Part shown: one piece after another, positions 1 through 7,960 of the stretch
Layout: the number at the start of each line of letters is the position of its first letter
Numbering within the stretch: the stretch's first letter is position 1
Assembly: GCA_947500385.1 (NCBI GenBank)
Contig: CANMSA010000014.1
Coordinates: 124,001 to 188,000 of the forward strand
DNA length: 64,000 nt
Origin: an uncultured Flavobacteriaceae bacterium
Lineage (GTDB): Bacteria; Bacteroidota; Bacteroidia; Flavobacteriales; Flavobacteriaceae
Reading direction: 5' to 3'
Notes under the pieces: model-generated
Database searches by the model: none
What the model saw: only the letters and a program-made list of their open reading frames with translations
What the model was told of the DNA's origin: nothing
Program-made: the position numbers and the translations under genes

Positions 1-1
1 T

Positions 2-397
2 ATAGGGGCGGCAAACGAAAGTCTTCAAAGCTATTTGCAAGAAAGGGGTGCCGTTACGAACCAAAAGGTTTTTGAACCTTTTCCCTTATACCAACTTTAT
101 GTTAAAGATGGGAGCATGTATACCGCTTTTGACACGTTTAAAGGAAGAGGGCAGTTTCAAGAATATAGCAATTCCAATTTTTTTGATTGCAAAATCAACT
201 TTCAACAATTAGCGGCAGATATGGGAATCCCCCAATTGAAGCGATACACCGCAGTACTCAAAGATTTTAGAATAAGGGCGGGCCAAAAAGAAGGCAACAA
301 TATACGTCTTATGGGGAGCCTTGTAGGACAACAACAAGAGGTAAACATCCTGTCTCAACTACTCTTTCAAACCAAAGGCCCTGTTAAAACGGACTAA
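2..397 (+). CDS. C-terminal part of an unknown protein (5' end outside window)
   Basis: The reading frame is open from base 2 to the TAA at 395-397 with no upstream stop, so this is the last 131 codons of a longer gene whose start lies left of the window. A TTG at 35 is the first possible start inside the window but is probably internal. The visible part is soluble, mixed alpha/beta in character, rich in Gln and Phe (QEYSNSNFFDCKINFQQ), without a transmembrane segment or a recognisable catalytic motif. I do not recognise the family. The next gene on the same strand begins almost 300 bases later, after a possible terminator, so it is probably the last gene of its operon. Confidence 0.7.
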   Translation: MGAANESLQSYLQERGAVTNQKVFEPFPLYQLYVKDGSMYTAFDTFKGRGQFQEYSNSNFFDCKINFQQLAADMGIPQLKRYTAVLKDFRIRAGQKEGNNIRLMGSLVGQQQEVNILSQLLFQTKGPVKTD

Positions 398-412
398 TTC
401 CTTCAAGAAACC

Positions 413-474
413 ACCGGCAAAAAGCGACCGCTTGGTTTGTATGCCTCCTAGATGTAACCTAGGTGCCGGTCTTT
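413..474 (+). terminator. possible branched hairpin terminator
   Basis: ACCGGC at 413-418 pairs with GCCGGT at 465-470, enclosing a second hairpin (CCTAG 447-451 with CTAGG 459-463), followed by CTTTT. It lies just after the first gene's stop. The large loop makes it a weak candidate. The rest of the stretch to 690 shows no gene I can support. Confidence 0.35.
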
Positions 475-690
475 TAGACGGCTTATCGATGAATTGCCAC
501 CGGTTAACAGTTGTATGTATTGCTTAGGAGCAAATAGGAACCCTATAAAACCGACCAAGCCGTCGGTTTGTACTTTTCATGCTTTCAATTCAAAAGCGAG
601 TAGCAAAAACGAACACTTTCGGACGCCTTTTGCGGGAGGTCTGGGAGTTCTTCTTTTCAGGTGCAGGCATATTGTTCGTATTTTAGTGAA

Positions 691-1803
691 ATGAACCTGA
701 GCTATTGGGAGTATAAAACCTGGCTGTCCAATATCGATTATACAATTGTCGGTAGCGGATTGGTAGGTCTAAATTGTGCCTTAAACCTGAAGACCCGGTT
801 TCCCAATGCCAAAGTGTTGGTGCTTGAAAAAGGGATGTTGCCCCAAGGCGCAAGTACCAAGAATGCCGGTTTTGCCTGTTTTGGGAGTATTTCAGAGATT
901 CTTTCAGATTTAAAGACCCATAGCGAAACCGAAGTGCAAGAACTCGTTCAAAAGCGATGGGACGGAATCCAATTACTTCGCAAGACCTTGGGAGATGCCG
1001 AAATCTGTTTTGAACACTTCAGAGGACATGAACTTTTTTTACATTCCCAAGAAGCATTATATACAAACTGCCTCGATCAACTTCGGGACGTAAATACCCT
1101 ACTACGACCTGTTTTTGGAAAAGAAGCATTCAAAACCACGAACAATCGGTTTGGCTTCGACAATGTGAAAGAACAGTATATTACCCATACACAAGAAGGG
1201 CAATTGGATACTGGAAAAATGATGGCCAGATTACTACAATTGGTCCAGAAGAGCGGGGTATTGATTCTCAATGGCGTTCAAGTGGAAACCTTCTCGGAAC
1301 ATGGGACCAACGTACAGGTGCAAACCAATCACTTTGAATACCGAACACAAAAACTATTGATAGCAACAAACGGATTTACCGAGCAATTGTTACAAGAAAA
1401 AGTGCGGCCCGCGAGGGCTCAAGTACTTATTACCGAACCCATTCAAGATCTCCCGATCAAGGGAACCTTTCACCTAGATGAGGGGTATTATTACTTTCGT
1501 AATATCGAGAATCGAATACTATTGGGAGGGGGTAGAAATCTTGACATTAAAGGAGAAGAGACCAGTGAATTTGGCGAAACGGAACAAATTCAGGACAAAT
1601 TGGAAACGCTTTTGCAAACCGTTGTTTTACCCAATACCCCGTTTGCTATTGCGCATCGCTGGAGTGGCATTATGGGAATCGGAAGGCAAAAAAAGCCCAT
1701 TGTAAGGCCAGTGAGCGAAAATGTATACTGCGGGGTGCGCTTGGGAGGCATGGGAGTGGCGATTGGCAGCCTTGTGGGGAACGAGCTCGCATCCTTGGTA
1801 TGA
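691..1803 (+). CDS. FAD-dependent oxidoreductase, DAO family
   Basis: A 370-residue flavoprotein of the D-amino-acid oxidase / glycine oxidase (DAO) superfamily. A dinucleotide-binding GSGLVG motif sits at residues 21-26 after a beta strand, followed by the ELEKG-type acidic turn (VLVLEKG) and the GASTKNAGF segment typical of the family. Near the C terminus HRWSGIMG and GVRLGGMGVAIGS complete the FAD-binding fold. These enzymes oxidise amines or amino acids with FAD; the substrate cannot be read from sequence. The ATG at 691 is preferred to a GTG at 661 because the extra ten residues look non-conserved. It precedes the sugar-acid dehydratase by 55 bases and may be co-transcribed with it. Confidence 0.8.
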   Translation: MNLSYWEYKTWLSNIDYTIVGSGLVGLNCALNLKTRFPNAKVLVLEKGMLPQGASTKNAGFACFGSISEILSDLKTHSETEVQELVQKRWDGIQLLRKTLGDAEICFEHFRGHELFLHSQEALYTNCLDQLRDVNTLLRPVFGKEAFKTTNNRFGFDNVKEQYITHTQEGQLDTGKMMARLLQLVQKSGVLILNGVQVETFSEHGTNVQVQTNHFEYRTQKLLIATNGFTEQLLQEKVRPARAQVLITEPIQDLPIKGTFHLDEGYYYFRNIENRILLGGGRNLDIKGEETSEFGETEQIQDKLETLLQTVVLPNTPFAIAHRWSGIMGIGRQKKPIVRPVSENVYCGVRLGGMGVAIGSLVGNELASLV

Positions 1804-1858
1804 ACGCTTGTTGTTTTTACCAATAATGGCTACTTTAAACTTTCCTTAATACAGGTAC

Positions 1859-3577
1859 ATGGCAAAAAAGAAAGTGCTTCGCAGTAGTGAATGGTTTGGT
1901 GGGAAGGATAAAATGGGTTTTGTTCACCGGTCCTGGTTGCGAAACCAAGGATATCCCGACGATTATTTTAAGGGCAGACCCGTAATTGGAATTTGCAATA
2001 CCTGGTCAGAATTAACACCTTGCAATGGCCATTTACGTGATTTTGCGGAGGTGGTGAAACGCGGTGTGCTCGAAGCGGGTGGTGTGCCTCTGGAGTTTCC
2101 CGTCATGTCACTGGGCGAAACCTTGATGCGGCCTACGACCATGCTATTTCGGAATCTTGCCAGTATGGACACCGAAGAATCCATTCGGGCAAACCCTTTG
2201 GACGGAATCGTACTATTGACGGGTTGTGATAAAACCACGCCCAGCACTATTATGGGCGCTTGTAGCGTAGACCTGCCCACCATTGTGGTTCCCGGCGGGC
2301 CTATGTTGAGCGGACGCTTTAGAGGGGAAAAGATGGGGTCTGGTTCCATGAATTGGATGATCAAGGAAAAACAGAAAAAAGACGGTTATACCGATGAAGA
2401 TTTTACCGAAGCCGAGGTTTGCGTAGCGCGTAGTATCGGACACTGCAATACCATGGGAACTGCCAGCACCATGGCGACCATGACGGAATCGTTAGGGCTT
2501 TGCTTACCAGGATTTTCGTCAATTCCGGCTGCCGACGCACGTAAAAAATTGTTCGCCCAATTGTCTGGCAGACGAATCGTTGAAATGGTAAAGGAAGACC
2601 TAAGGCTTTCAAAAGTTCTTACAAGGGCCGCTTTTGAAAATGCGATAGTAACGAATGCCGCCGTGGGGGGATCCACCAATCTAATCATTCATTTGACCGC
2701 TATTGCAGGTCGTATAGGGGTCGCTTTAAAACTGGAAGACTTCGATGTAATTGGAAGCAAGATTCCCTTATTAGTTAATTTAAAGCCTTCGGGCGAACAC
2801 TTGATGGAAGACTTTTTCTATGCTGGGGGGCTGCCAGTGGTATTAAAAGAACTCACACCATTGCTACGCGATACCAAAACGGTCAATGGAAGAAATATCA
2901 CCGATAATTACAACGAAGCGGTCTGTTATGATTGCGATGTAATCTACCCCTTTGAAAAACCGTTACAACCAGCCGCCGGGATTGCCGTTTTAAAGGGGAA
3001 TTTATGCAAAAACGGGGCTGTTATCAAACCTTCGGCGGCATCGGAACACCTAATGAAACATACAGGAAAGGCGGTCGTTTTCGAAAGTATGGAAGATTAC
3101 CATGAACGAATAGATGATCCTCATTTGGCAATCGATAAAGACAGCGTTATAGTTTTAAAGGGGGTGGGTCCCAAGGGATACCCCGGCATGCCAGAGGTAG
3201 GAAACGTAGATTTGCCCGAAAAGCTGCTTTTGGAAGGAATCACCGATATGGTCCGCATTTCTGATGGCCGTATGAGCGGTACGGCGGCAGGAACCGTTGT
3301 TTTGCATATTTCGCCGGAATCTACCGTAGGAGGTACCTTGGCTTTGGTGCAAAATGGAGATTTGATAGCACTCGATGTAAAGAATAGAAGCCTGGCACTC
3401 TTGGTCTCCGAGGAAGAGTTGTCCCGGCGAAAAGCGAACTGGGAATCACCTGAGCCAGTAGCGTTACGAGGATATGCAAAAATGTATATTGATCATGTAG
3501 AACAAGCGGATAAGGGAGCCGACCTTGATTTTTTAGTGGGAGGCTCCGGGAGTATCGTAGATAGAGACCTTCATTGA
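1859..3577 (+). CDS. IlvD/Edd family sugar-acid dehydratase (L-arabinonate dehydratase-like)
   Basis: A 572-residue dehydratase of the IlvD/Edd family, which removes water from 2,3-dihydroxy acids to give 2-keto-3-deoxy acids using an Fe-S cluster and Mg2+. The three cluster cysteines are visible: C55 (LTPCNGH), C123 (TGCDKTTPS) and C196 (HCNTMGTAST). The N terminus (RSSEWFGG, NQGYPDDYFKGRPVIG) and the C-terminal HVEQADKGADLDFL match the L-arabinonate/xylonate dehydratase branch rather than housekeeping IlvD, in my reading. The likely role is catabolism of a sugar acid by a non-phosphorylating route; no matching aldolase or keto-acid dehydratase is next to it. Length agrees with the family. 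Exact substrate unknown. Confidence 0.88.
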   Translation: MAKKKVLRSSEWFGGKDKMGFVHRSWLRNQGYPDDYFKGRPVIGICNTWSELTPCNGHLRDFAEVVKRGVLEAGGVPLEFPVMSLGETLMRPTTMLFRNLASMDTEESIRANPLDGIVLLTGCDKTTPSTIMGACSVDLPTIVVPGGPMLSGRFRGEKMGSGSMNWMIKEKQKKDGYTDEDFTEAEVCVARSIGHCNTMGTASTMATMTESLGLCLPGFSSIPAADARKKLFAQLSGRRIVEMVKEDLRLSKVLTRAAFENAIVTNAAVGGSTNLIIHLTAIAGRIGVALKLEDFDVIGSKIPLLVNLKPSGEHLMEDFFYAGGLPVVLKELTPLLRDTKTVNGRNITDNYNEAVCYDCDVIYPFEKPLQPAAGIAVLKGNLCKNGAVIKPSAASEHLMKHTGKAVVFESMEDYHERIDDPHLAIDKDSVIVLKGVGPKGYPGMPEVGNVDLPEKLLLEGITDMVRISDGRMSGTAAGTVVLHISPESTVGGTLALVQNGDLIALDVKNRSLALLVSEEELSRRKANWESPEPVALRGYAKMYIDHVEQADKGADLDFLVGGSGSIVDRDLH

Positions 3578-3842
3578 AGTGATTGTATATTAGTGGAAAC
3601 TACTTTTATAGGTTCATTATTAGAATTTTACGCTTTCGACATAGCGGATATTGCCATTTCTTGTTATCTTGTAATCCCTTGAAACCTTAACTGTATACAT
3701 GAACTGTTTATTAGAGGCCTACACATAGGCAGCTTTAACCTCTTCGTAGAACAGCACCTTTGTAAGAGTTCCCTTTGCCGCCCACTCCTATACCGGTAAA
3801 AAACTCCCGAAGTAAGGTACTGGGGACCAAACCAAATTCGAA

Positions 3843-4496
3843 ATGACAAAACAACTACCAAAAGGTACATGGGTGGGCTATGTACTTGTACCAATCTTTC
3901 TGGGTATGGGAAGCTGCGGTTCGCCACGCACGGCACTCGAAAAGAAATACGATAAAGGATGGAAAGAGATCATGCAATCGCAAGAATGGCAGAACTCGTT
4001 TACTGCCAGTGTGGACACCAAACCTATTAAAAATGCCGGGTTTTATGTGATTGCCACTGATGTGGAGATTGGAGGGGAAGAAGATGTTTTGGGAAGGGAA
4101 TACTCCAGAGATTTTCGAAAAAAATATCACTCTTTGGTGTTGAGATCCTATTTTAAGGTCATTACGCAAGCCGAACGGATGAATAGCCGCCTAGAACAGG
4201 AATACGCCTTTTTTAAAAAGGGGATATCTTTGGAAAAAACAGAAAATGCGCATAGTTCAAAAGAGCGCGATCTAAGAGAACAACGGTATCTGGCTCATAA
4301 AACTATGCTGGAAGGTTTGCGTTCCTGGAATGTTTTTAATGAAAATAGAACTGCCGATCTAGATTTCTTTAAAAGAGAGAATATTGGAGACGTGCATAAA
4401 ATGTATGAACAAGGGAAAGCGGATGATGCCCTTATTCGATTTTTAATTTATCGGTTGGCAGATTTGTATCACCGGGAAGACTATGCAATGGAATGA
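3843..4496 (+). CDS. predicted lipoprotein, unknown function
   Basis: 217 residues beginning with a signal peptide that ends in GMGSC, a plausible Bacteroidota lipobox, with Ser and Pro after the cysteine. The mature part is hydrophilic and rich in charged residues, with a likely helical stretch (RMNSRLEQEYAFFKKG, SSKERDLREQRYLAH). I recognise no domain. Its TGA overlaps the ATG of the following GreA-like gene by four bases (ATGA at 4493-4496), so the two are translationally coupled and presumably form one operon. A 265-base gap separates it from the dehydratase. Confidence 0.65.
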   Translation: MTKQLPKGTWVGYVLVPIFLGMGSCGSPRTALEKKYDKGWKEIMQSQEWQNSFTASVDTKPIKNAGFYVIATDVEIGGEEDVLGREYSRDFRKKYHSLVLRSYFKVITQAERMNSRLEQEYAFFKKGISLEKTENAHSSKERDLREQRYLAHKTMLEGLRSWNVFNENRTADLDFFKRENIGDVHKMYEQGKADDALIRFLIYRLADLYHREDYAME

Positions 4497-4948
4497 AAAC
4501 GGTAACCAAGAATATACTTTTCAGTTTTTGCAAGACCTATGTTGAAGACCGAATTGCCCGACTAAACGCTCATATTCTGGGATTGCAAGAATCCCTAGGT
4601 TCAGAGACCAAGAGCAGTGCCGGAGATAAACATGAAACAGGAAGGGCAATGGTACAACTCGAACGAGAGAAACTAGGCAAGCAGTTGGCGGAGGCTGAAA
4701 AAATGCAACAAGTATTGCAAAAGGTAGTACGGGAACAAGGCTCCGAAAAGGCTGGCTTGGGAAGCTGGGTAAAAACTTCAAAAGACCATTATTATTTGGC
4801 CATATCGGCCGGTGCCTATACGAATACGGGCGAAACGACTTATTGTGTTTCGATGGCAACCCCTATTGCGCAATCGCTTTTGGGAAAGTCGAAGGGCGAG
4901 GCGCTAGTCTTTAATGGAACTACCAGTATCATTACCGAAATTCTGTAA
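4493..4948 (+). CDS. GreA/GreB-like protein (often mislabelled 3-oxoacyl-ACP synthase)
   Basis: A 151-residue protein with an N-terminal helical hairpin (about residues 15-80, with SSAGDKHETGRAMVQLE) and a C-terminal small beta domain (LGSWVKTSKDHYYLAIS ... YCVSMATPIAQSLLGKSKGEALVFNG). This layout, and the phrases TPIAQSLLGK and GDKHETGRAM, fit the GreA/GreB transcript-cleavage superfamily. Short Bacteroidota proteins of this type often carry the label 3-oxoacyl-ACP synthase, but no ketosynthase Cys-His-His triad fits in this length. The acidic tip of GreA is not obviously conserved, so an RNA-polymerase secondary-channel role is inference. Coupled to the lipoprotein upstream; converges with arfB. 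Confidence 0.7.
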   Translation: MKTVTKNILFSFCKTYVEDRIARLNAHILGLQESLGSETKSSAGDKHETGRAMVQLEREKLGKQLAEAEKMQQVLQKVVREQGSEKAGLGSWVKTSKDHYYLAISAGAYTNTGETTYCVSMATPIAQSLLGKSKGEALVFNGTTSIITEIL

Positions 4949-4949
4949 A

Positions 4950-5390
4950 CTACTCAAAGTCCAATTTACGACGGTCCAATTTTTTCTGTGAGGCTTTCTT
5001 TTTTGCTTTCAAACGTTTTTCGGTCGCCGTTTTGGAAGGCTTGGTTTTTTTTCGCTTTTTGGGTACCGTCAAGGCCTCCTCTAGAAGTTGAAAAAAGCGC
5101 GTAATCACCAATTCCTTGTTCTTCAGTTGACTTCTACGTTCATCGCATTGCAATACCAATTGCCGATCTTTGTTGATGCGATTGGCTAATTTTTGAAGAA
5201 TTCGCTCTTTTTGGGGACGTGATAGTGACTTCGAACCTTCAATATCGAATGCCAACACTACCTTGGTAGAAACCTTGTTTACATGCTGACCGCCAGGGCC
5301 ACTGCTCCTTACCGCCTTACATTGCAGTTCCTGTAGAATGGTTTCTTTGTCCAAGAGATGGTTTTTGGACAAAGGTAGCCAAAAGCGCAT
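4950..5390 (-). CDS. arfB: peptidyl-tRNA hydrolase ArfB, alternative ribosome rescue factor
   Basis: 146 residues of the ArfB/YaeJ family, a codon-independent release factor that hydrolyses peptidyl-tRNA on stalled ribosomes. The GGQ catalytic motif lies in SSGPGGQHVNKVSTKV at about residues 29-44, and the protein ends in a long lysine/arginine-rich tail (KKRKKTKPSK, KRLKAKKKASQKK) that in the family inserts into the empty mRNA channel. It lacks the codon-recognition domains of RF1/RF2, as expected for the short family. It is transcribed towards the GreA-like gene, with stops one base apart, and sits six bases downstream of the lipoprotein gene at 5397-6215. Confidence 0.92.
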   Translation of the reverse strand: MRFWLPLSKNHLLDKETILQELQCKAVRSSGPGGQHVNKVSTKVVLAFDIEGSKSLSRPQKERILQKLANRINKDRQLVLQCDERRSQLKNKELVITRFFQLLEEALTVPKKRKKTKPSKTATEKRLKAKKKASQKKLDRRKLDFE

Positions 5391-5396
5391 GTTTCC

Positions 5397-6215
5397 TTAC
5401 TTCTTGTAGGAGATGGCCATAATATTGAATTCTGAGTTGTTCTCGGTATTTCCGCTATCGTTCAAGGGTTCGTTTGCATAGCTAGCCCTTGACGTGGGGC
5501 AACCTCTTTCCTCCCCGCCCCATTGTGTCGCTTCGATTACAATTTTTGAAATCTTTTTGTTCTCGGTATTGAGCAAAAATCGATAGGAACCCATAGAATC
5601 CGGTAAATGCCCTTCCAGTGAGAATTCATCTAACAAAATACCGCTGGCAATTTCTGTGTCGTTGCTATCGAACGCCGTCCATTTACCGGACTCATCGACC
5701 CGTAACAAACCACCATCGCTACAGCTTTTTCCTTCTTTTGCCTGTCGGCCCTCATCGGGGTCCATTTGCCCCACCTGAAGTAGTACATTGGTCACAGGGC
5801 TTCTAAATCGCAAAACGAGCTGCTCACTGGCCTGTACCACTTTGCCTTGGTATTCGTAGTAGTAATCTATCTGTTTCCATCTGCCTCCGGCCACCCCGAA
5901 ACCATCATCTTTGAACTGGGTTTCAAAAAGTACACGCCCGGCGCTGCCATCTATTTTGTAGGCATTCATAATGATATCATCGCCCCAGGCTTGGTCCCCG
6001 GCCCCATCGTTGGTAAGATAGTCGGCATTTGCCGTAAGCGAAACCAAGATCTCATTTTCGGAATCATTTTCGGGATCGTCCTCCTTTACATCGTCACCTT
6101 TGGGATCTGAACTTTCTTGTTGGGAATCAAGGGCATCGTCTGTATCGTCACAGGCCAATGGCACAACCGATACTAACAGCACGAGTAAGCCGCATACGAA
6201 AGCATTCTTTTTCAT
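5397..6215 (-). CDS. predicted acidic lipoprotein, unknown function
   Basis: 272 residues with a clear lipoprotein signal peptide ending in VVPLAC (C22). Behind it is a very acidic low-complexity linker (about residues 23-55, DDTDDALDSQQ ... EDDPENDSENE) of the kind that spaces surface lipoproteins from the membrane. The remaining 200 residues look like a beta-rich domain (RVLFETQFKDDGFG, YYYEYQGKVVQ, LVLRFRSPVTNVLLQVGQ) with three cysteines. I do not recognise a family. It may be exported to the cell surface; this is inferred from the acidic stretch after the lipid-anchored cysteine. It shares strand and close spacing with arfB. Confidence 0.7.
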   Translation of the reverse strand: MKKNAFVCGLLVLLVSVVPLACDDTDDALDSQQESSDPKGDDVKEDDPENDSENEILVSLTANADYLTNDGAGDQAWGDDIIMNAYKIDGSAGRVLFETQFKDDGFGVAGGRWKQIDYYYEYQGKVVQASEQLVLRFRSPVTNVLLQVGQMDPDEGRQAKEGKSCSDGGLLRVDESGKWTAFDSNDTEIASGILLDEFSLEGHLPDSMGSYRFLLNTENKKISKIVIEATQWGGEERGCPTSRASYANEPLNDSGNTENNSEFNIMAISYKK

Positions 6216-6330
6216 AGCAAGATTAAGATTGTTGGGTATTCTTTAAACGCGGTAGATGCCGTCAAATTATACCGTTAGAGCTATTTTCGATAAATGGGCG
6301 CAAGAATTCAAAAAGGGGCATTTAAGACCG

Positions 6331-7308
6331 TCATAACCCTGCCATTCGCTGATTGATAACGTCTAGCGACACATTTAGAAAAACTACCTTTTCATCATCA
6401 ATGACCTTATGGTGATTAAAGTAGATGTTTTGATCTTCATAGGTTCCAACGATCATATAATGACCACCCATATAATAAGAACCTTTTACCACCACTTCCA
6501 AGCCCGATTTTTCAGAAACTTTGAATTCGTGTGCATATACGATAATACGGCGTTTGGTATCGGCATAGGTTTTTACAATGTTAATGGGAATTTTGTTCGC
6601 TTCACCGAACAAGGAGGCGATATAGAGGTCTTTGGGTTGGGAATAAAGATTTTTCGGGGTGTTTTTGGCAATGATCCGTTGGTCTTTAAGCACAATCACA
6701 CGATCTGCAAAAGGAAGTACGTCATTATGGTCATGGGTCGCTGTAAGTACCGTAATTCCCTTGTTTCGAAGATAAGCGAACAAATTTCTCCGCAAACTAT
6801 TCTTGCGAAAGTTATCAATGTGGCTAAAGGGCTCGTCTAACAACAAAACTGCCGGTTCTTGGGCCAGGACGCGTGCTAGGGCCACACGTTGTTGTTGCCC
6901 TCCGCTAAGGTATTTGACCTTTGTCTTGGCAAAATCGGTCATTTCGATCATTTCTAGCAGCTCGTCGGTTCTGCGCTGCATTTCTTCCGGCTCGAAAACG
7001 GACAAGTATTGACTTACATTTTCGGCTACCGTCGTATACGGCATTAAGTCAAAGTCTTGCGATAGGTACTTCATATACGATTCTCCCGGCACCAAATTAT
7101 ATAGGGGTCCCAGAATCTGGGTTTCATCCCAATAGACCTCTCCGATTCTGATATGTAAAAGGCCGTAAATTATTTTTAGGAGGGTACTTTTACCACAACC
7201 ACTTTCACCAATTATGGCGACATGTTCTCCCTTGTGTACTTTTAGATTAATATCTTCTAGTACGGGTGTTTCGTCGTAGGCAAAGGACACGTGGTCAACT
7301 TGAAGCAT
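6331..7308 (-). CDS. ABC transporter ATP-binding protein (PotA/FbpC-like)
   Basis: 325 residues. The nucleotide-binding domain occupies residues 1 to about 235 with all motifs: Walker A GESGCGKST near residue 35, signature LSGGQQQR, Walker B VLLLDEP and the switch histidine in TATHDH. About 90 residues follow (KIPINIVKTYADTKRR to the end) that resemble the C-terminal regulatory/TOBE region of iron or polyamine importers. No permease or binding-protein gene lies beside it, so the transporter partner must be elsewhere. The relatively long gap downstream and the start of the next gene far upstream suggest a single-gene unit. Confidence 0.85.
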   Translation of the reverse strand: MLQVDHVSFAYDETPVLEDINLKVHKGEHVAIIGESGCGKSTLLKIIYGLLHIRIGEVYWDETQILGPLYNLVPGESYMKYLSQDFDLMPYTTVAENVSQYLSVFEPEEMQRRTDELLEMIEMTDFAKTKVKYLSGGQQQRVALARVLAQEPAVLLLDEPFSHIDNFRKNSLRRNLFAYLRNKGITVLTATHDHNDVLPFADRVIVLKDQRIIAKNTPKNLYSQPKDLYIASLFGEANKIPINIVKTYADTKRRIIVYAHEFKVSEKSGLEVVVKGSYYMGGHYMIVGTYEDQNIYFNHHKVIDDEKVVFLNVSLDVINQRMAGL

Positions 7309-7335
7309 ATAGTCTAGTTCTGTTCTGGGGGATAC

Positions 7336-7370
7336 GAAAAAATCCGTTTCAATTAGAGAAACGGATTTTA
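7336..7370 (-). terminator. rho-independent terminator
   Basis: A perfect 12-bp stem, AAAATCCGTTTC (7339-7350) with GAAACGGATTTT (7358-7369), loop AATTAGA, followed on the minus strand by a T run. It lies 18 bases beyond the stop of the small secreted-protein gene at 7388-7546. Confidence 0.8.
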
Positions 7371-7387
7371 ATCAAAATTATTGATAG

Positions 7388-7546
7388 TTAATCTTTAAAT
7401 TCTTTAAAAACTGCTTGGTAAGGAAGTTGTTTAAAGCCCATATTATAGAGGGTACTCGGGTATTTCACAGGTTGTTGTTTTTCAGATTGAGCTTGCAATG
7501 CAATACTGAAGCAGAGCAGCAAGCATGTCAATAGTGTTGTTTTCAT
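7388..7546 (-). CDS. small secreted protein, 52 residues, unknown
   Basis: A 52-codon frame with ATG at 7546 and TAA at 7388-7390. The first 20 residues form a clean signal peptide (MKTTLLTCLLLCFSIALQAQ) with a signal-peptidase I-type ALQAQ junction. The mature part is only about 32 residues (SEKQQPVKYPSTLYNMGFKQ, then LPYQAVFKEFKD). It is enclosed by two strong terminators, one after it (7336-7370) and one just upstream that ends the preceding gene, so it has its own transcript. Function unknown; the framing and signal peptide make it a real small gene in my judgement. Confidence 0.65.
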   Translation of the reverse strand: MKTTLLTCLLLCFSIALQAQSEKQQPVKYPSTLYNMGFKQLPYQAVFKEFKD

Positions 7547-7584
7547 ATCATAGGATGTAAAAAAGAAGTGGCTAAAAATAGCAT

Positions 7585-7620
7585 AAAAAACCTGCTGGAA
7601 GCAGCGTTTCAGCAGGTTTT
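7585..7620 (-). terminator. rho-independent terminator
   Basis: AAAACCTGCTG (7587-7597) pairs with CAGCAGGTTTT (7610-7620), an 11-bp perfect stem with a GC-rich core and flanking A and T tracts. It follows the monooxygenase-like gene ending at 7658 on the minus strand and ends the asd operon. Confidence 0.8.
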
Positions 7621-7657
7621 AACATATTTTCGGATATTTTGGAACTTCTTCGAAGTA

Positions 7658-7960
7658 CTAGGCCGCAAAAACCTCATAATGCTGTACTTTTTCTTCAAAC
7701 TCCAATAAAAAGTCATCGTCTTCGGGGTAGTACTTGGCCTTGTCTGGTTGGGCCCCCGCAAAATTGTGAATAACATCCATATTTTGCCAATAGGTAATCA
7801 ACGTAAAATGCCCTTCGTTCTCGTGAACATGCCGTAAGAACGAATGGTTCACGTATCCGACGGTTTTTTGATAATCAGGCACTGCAATCTTTACCAGAAA
7901 ATCGCTGTACCTATCATAGTGTTCCAGGCGTGTTCTCCCATGCCAGATCCTAGCTATCAT
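7658..7960 (-). CDS. antibiotic biosynthesis monooxygenase (ABM) domain protein
   Basis: 100 residues fitting a single ABM / dimeric alpha-beta barrel fold: MIARIWHGRTRLEHYDRYSDFL at the start, then the FTLITYWQNMDVIHNFAG segment, where the WxxMDVIHxFAG pattern is characteristic. Related proteins are small cofactorless oxygenases, haem-degrading enzymes or simply unknown stress proteins; no specific role can be given. Its ATG overlaps the 3' end of asd by 11 bases, so it is translated from the same message and ends at the terminator at 7585-7620. Confidence 0.8.
   Translation of the reverse strand: MIARIWHGRTRLEHYDRYSDFLVKIAVPDYQKTVGYVNHSFLRHVHENEGHFTLITYWQNMDVIHNFAGAQPDKAKYYPEDDDFLLEFEEKVQHYEVFAA

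Noticed and set aside
494-694. 66-codon frame before the FAD oxidoreductase
   Set aside because: No signal, domain or spacing; Cys/Pro-rich low-plausibility composition, and it overlaps the likely leader of the next gene.
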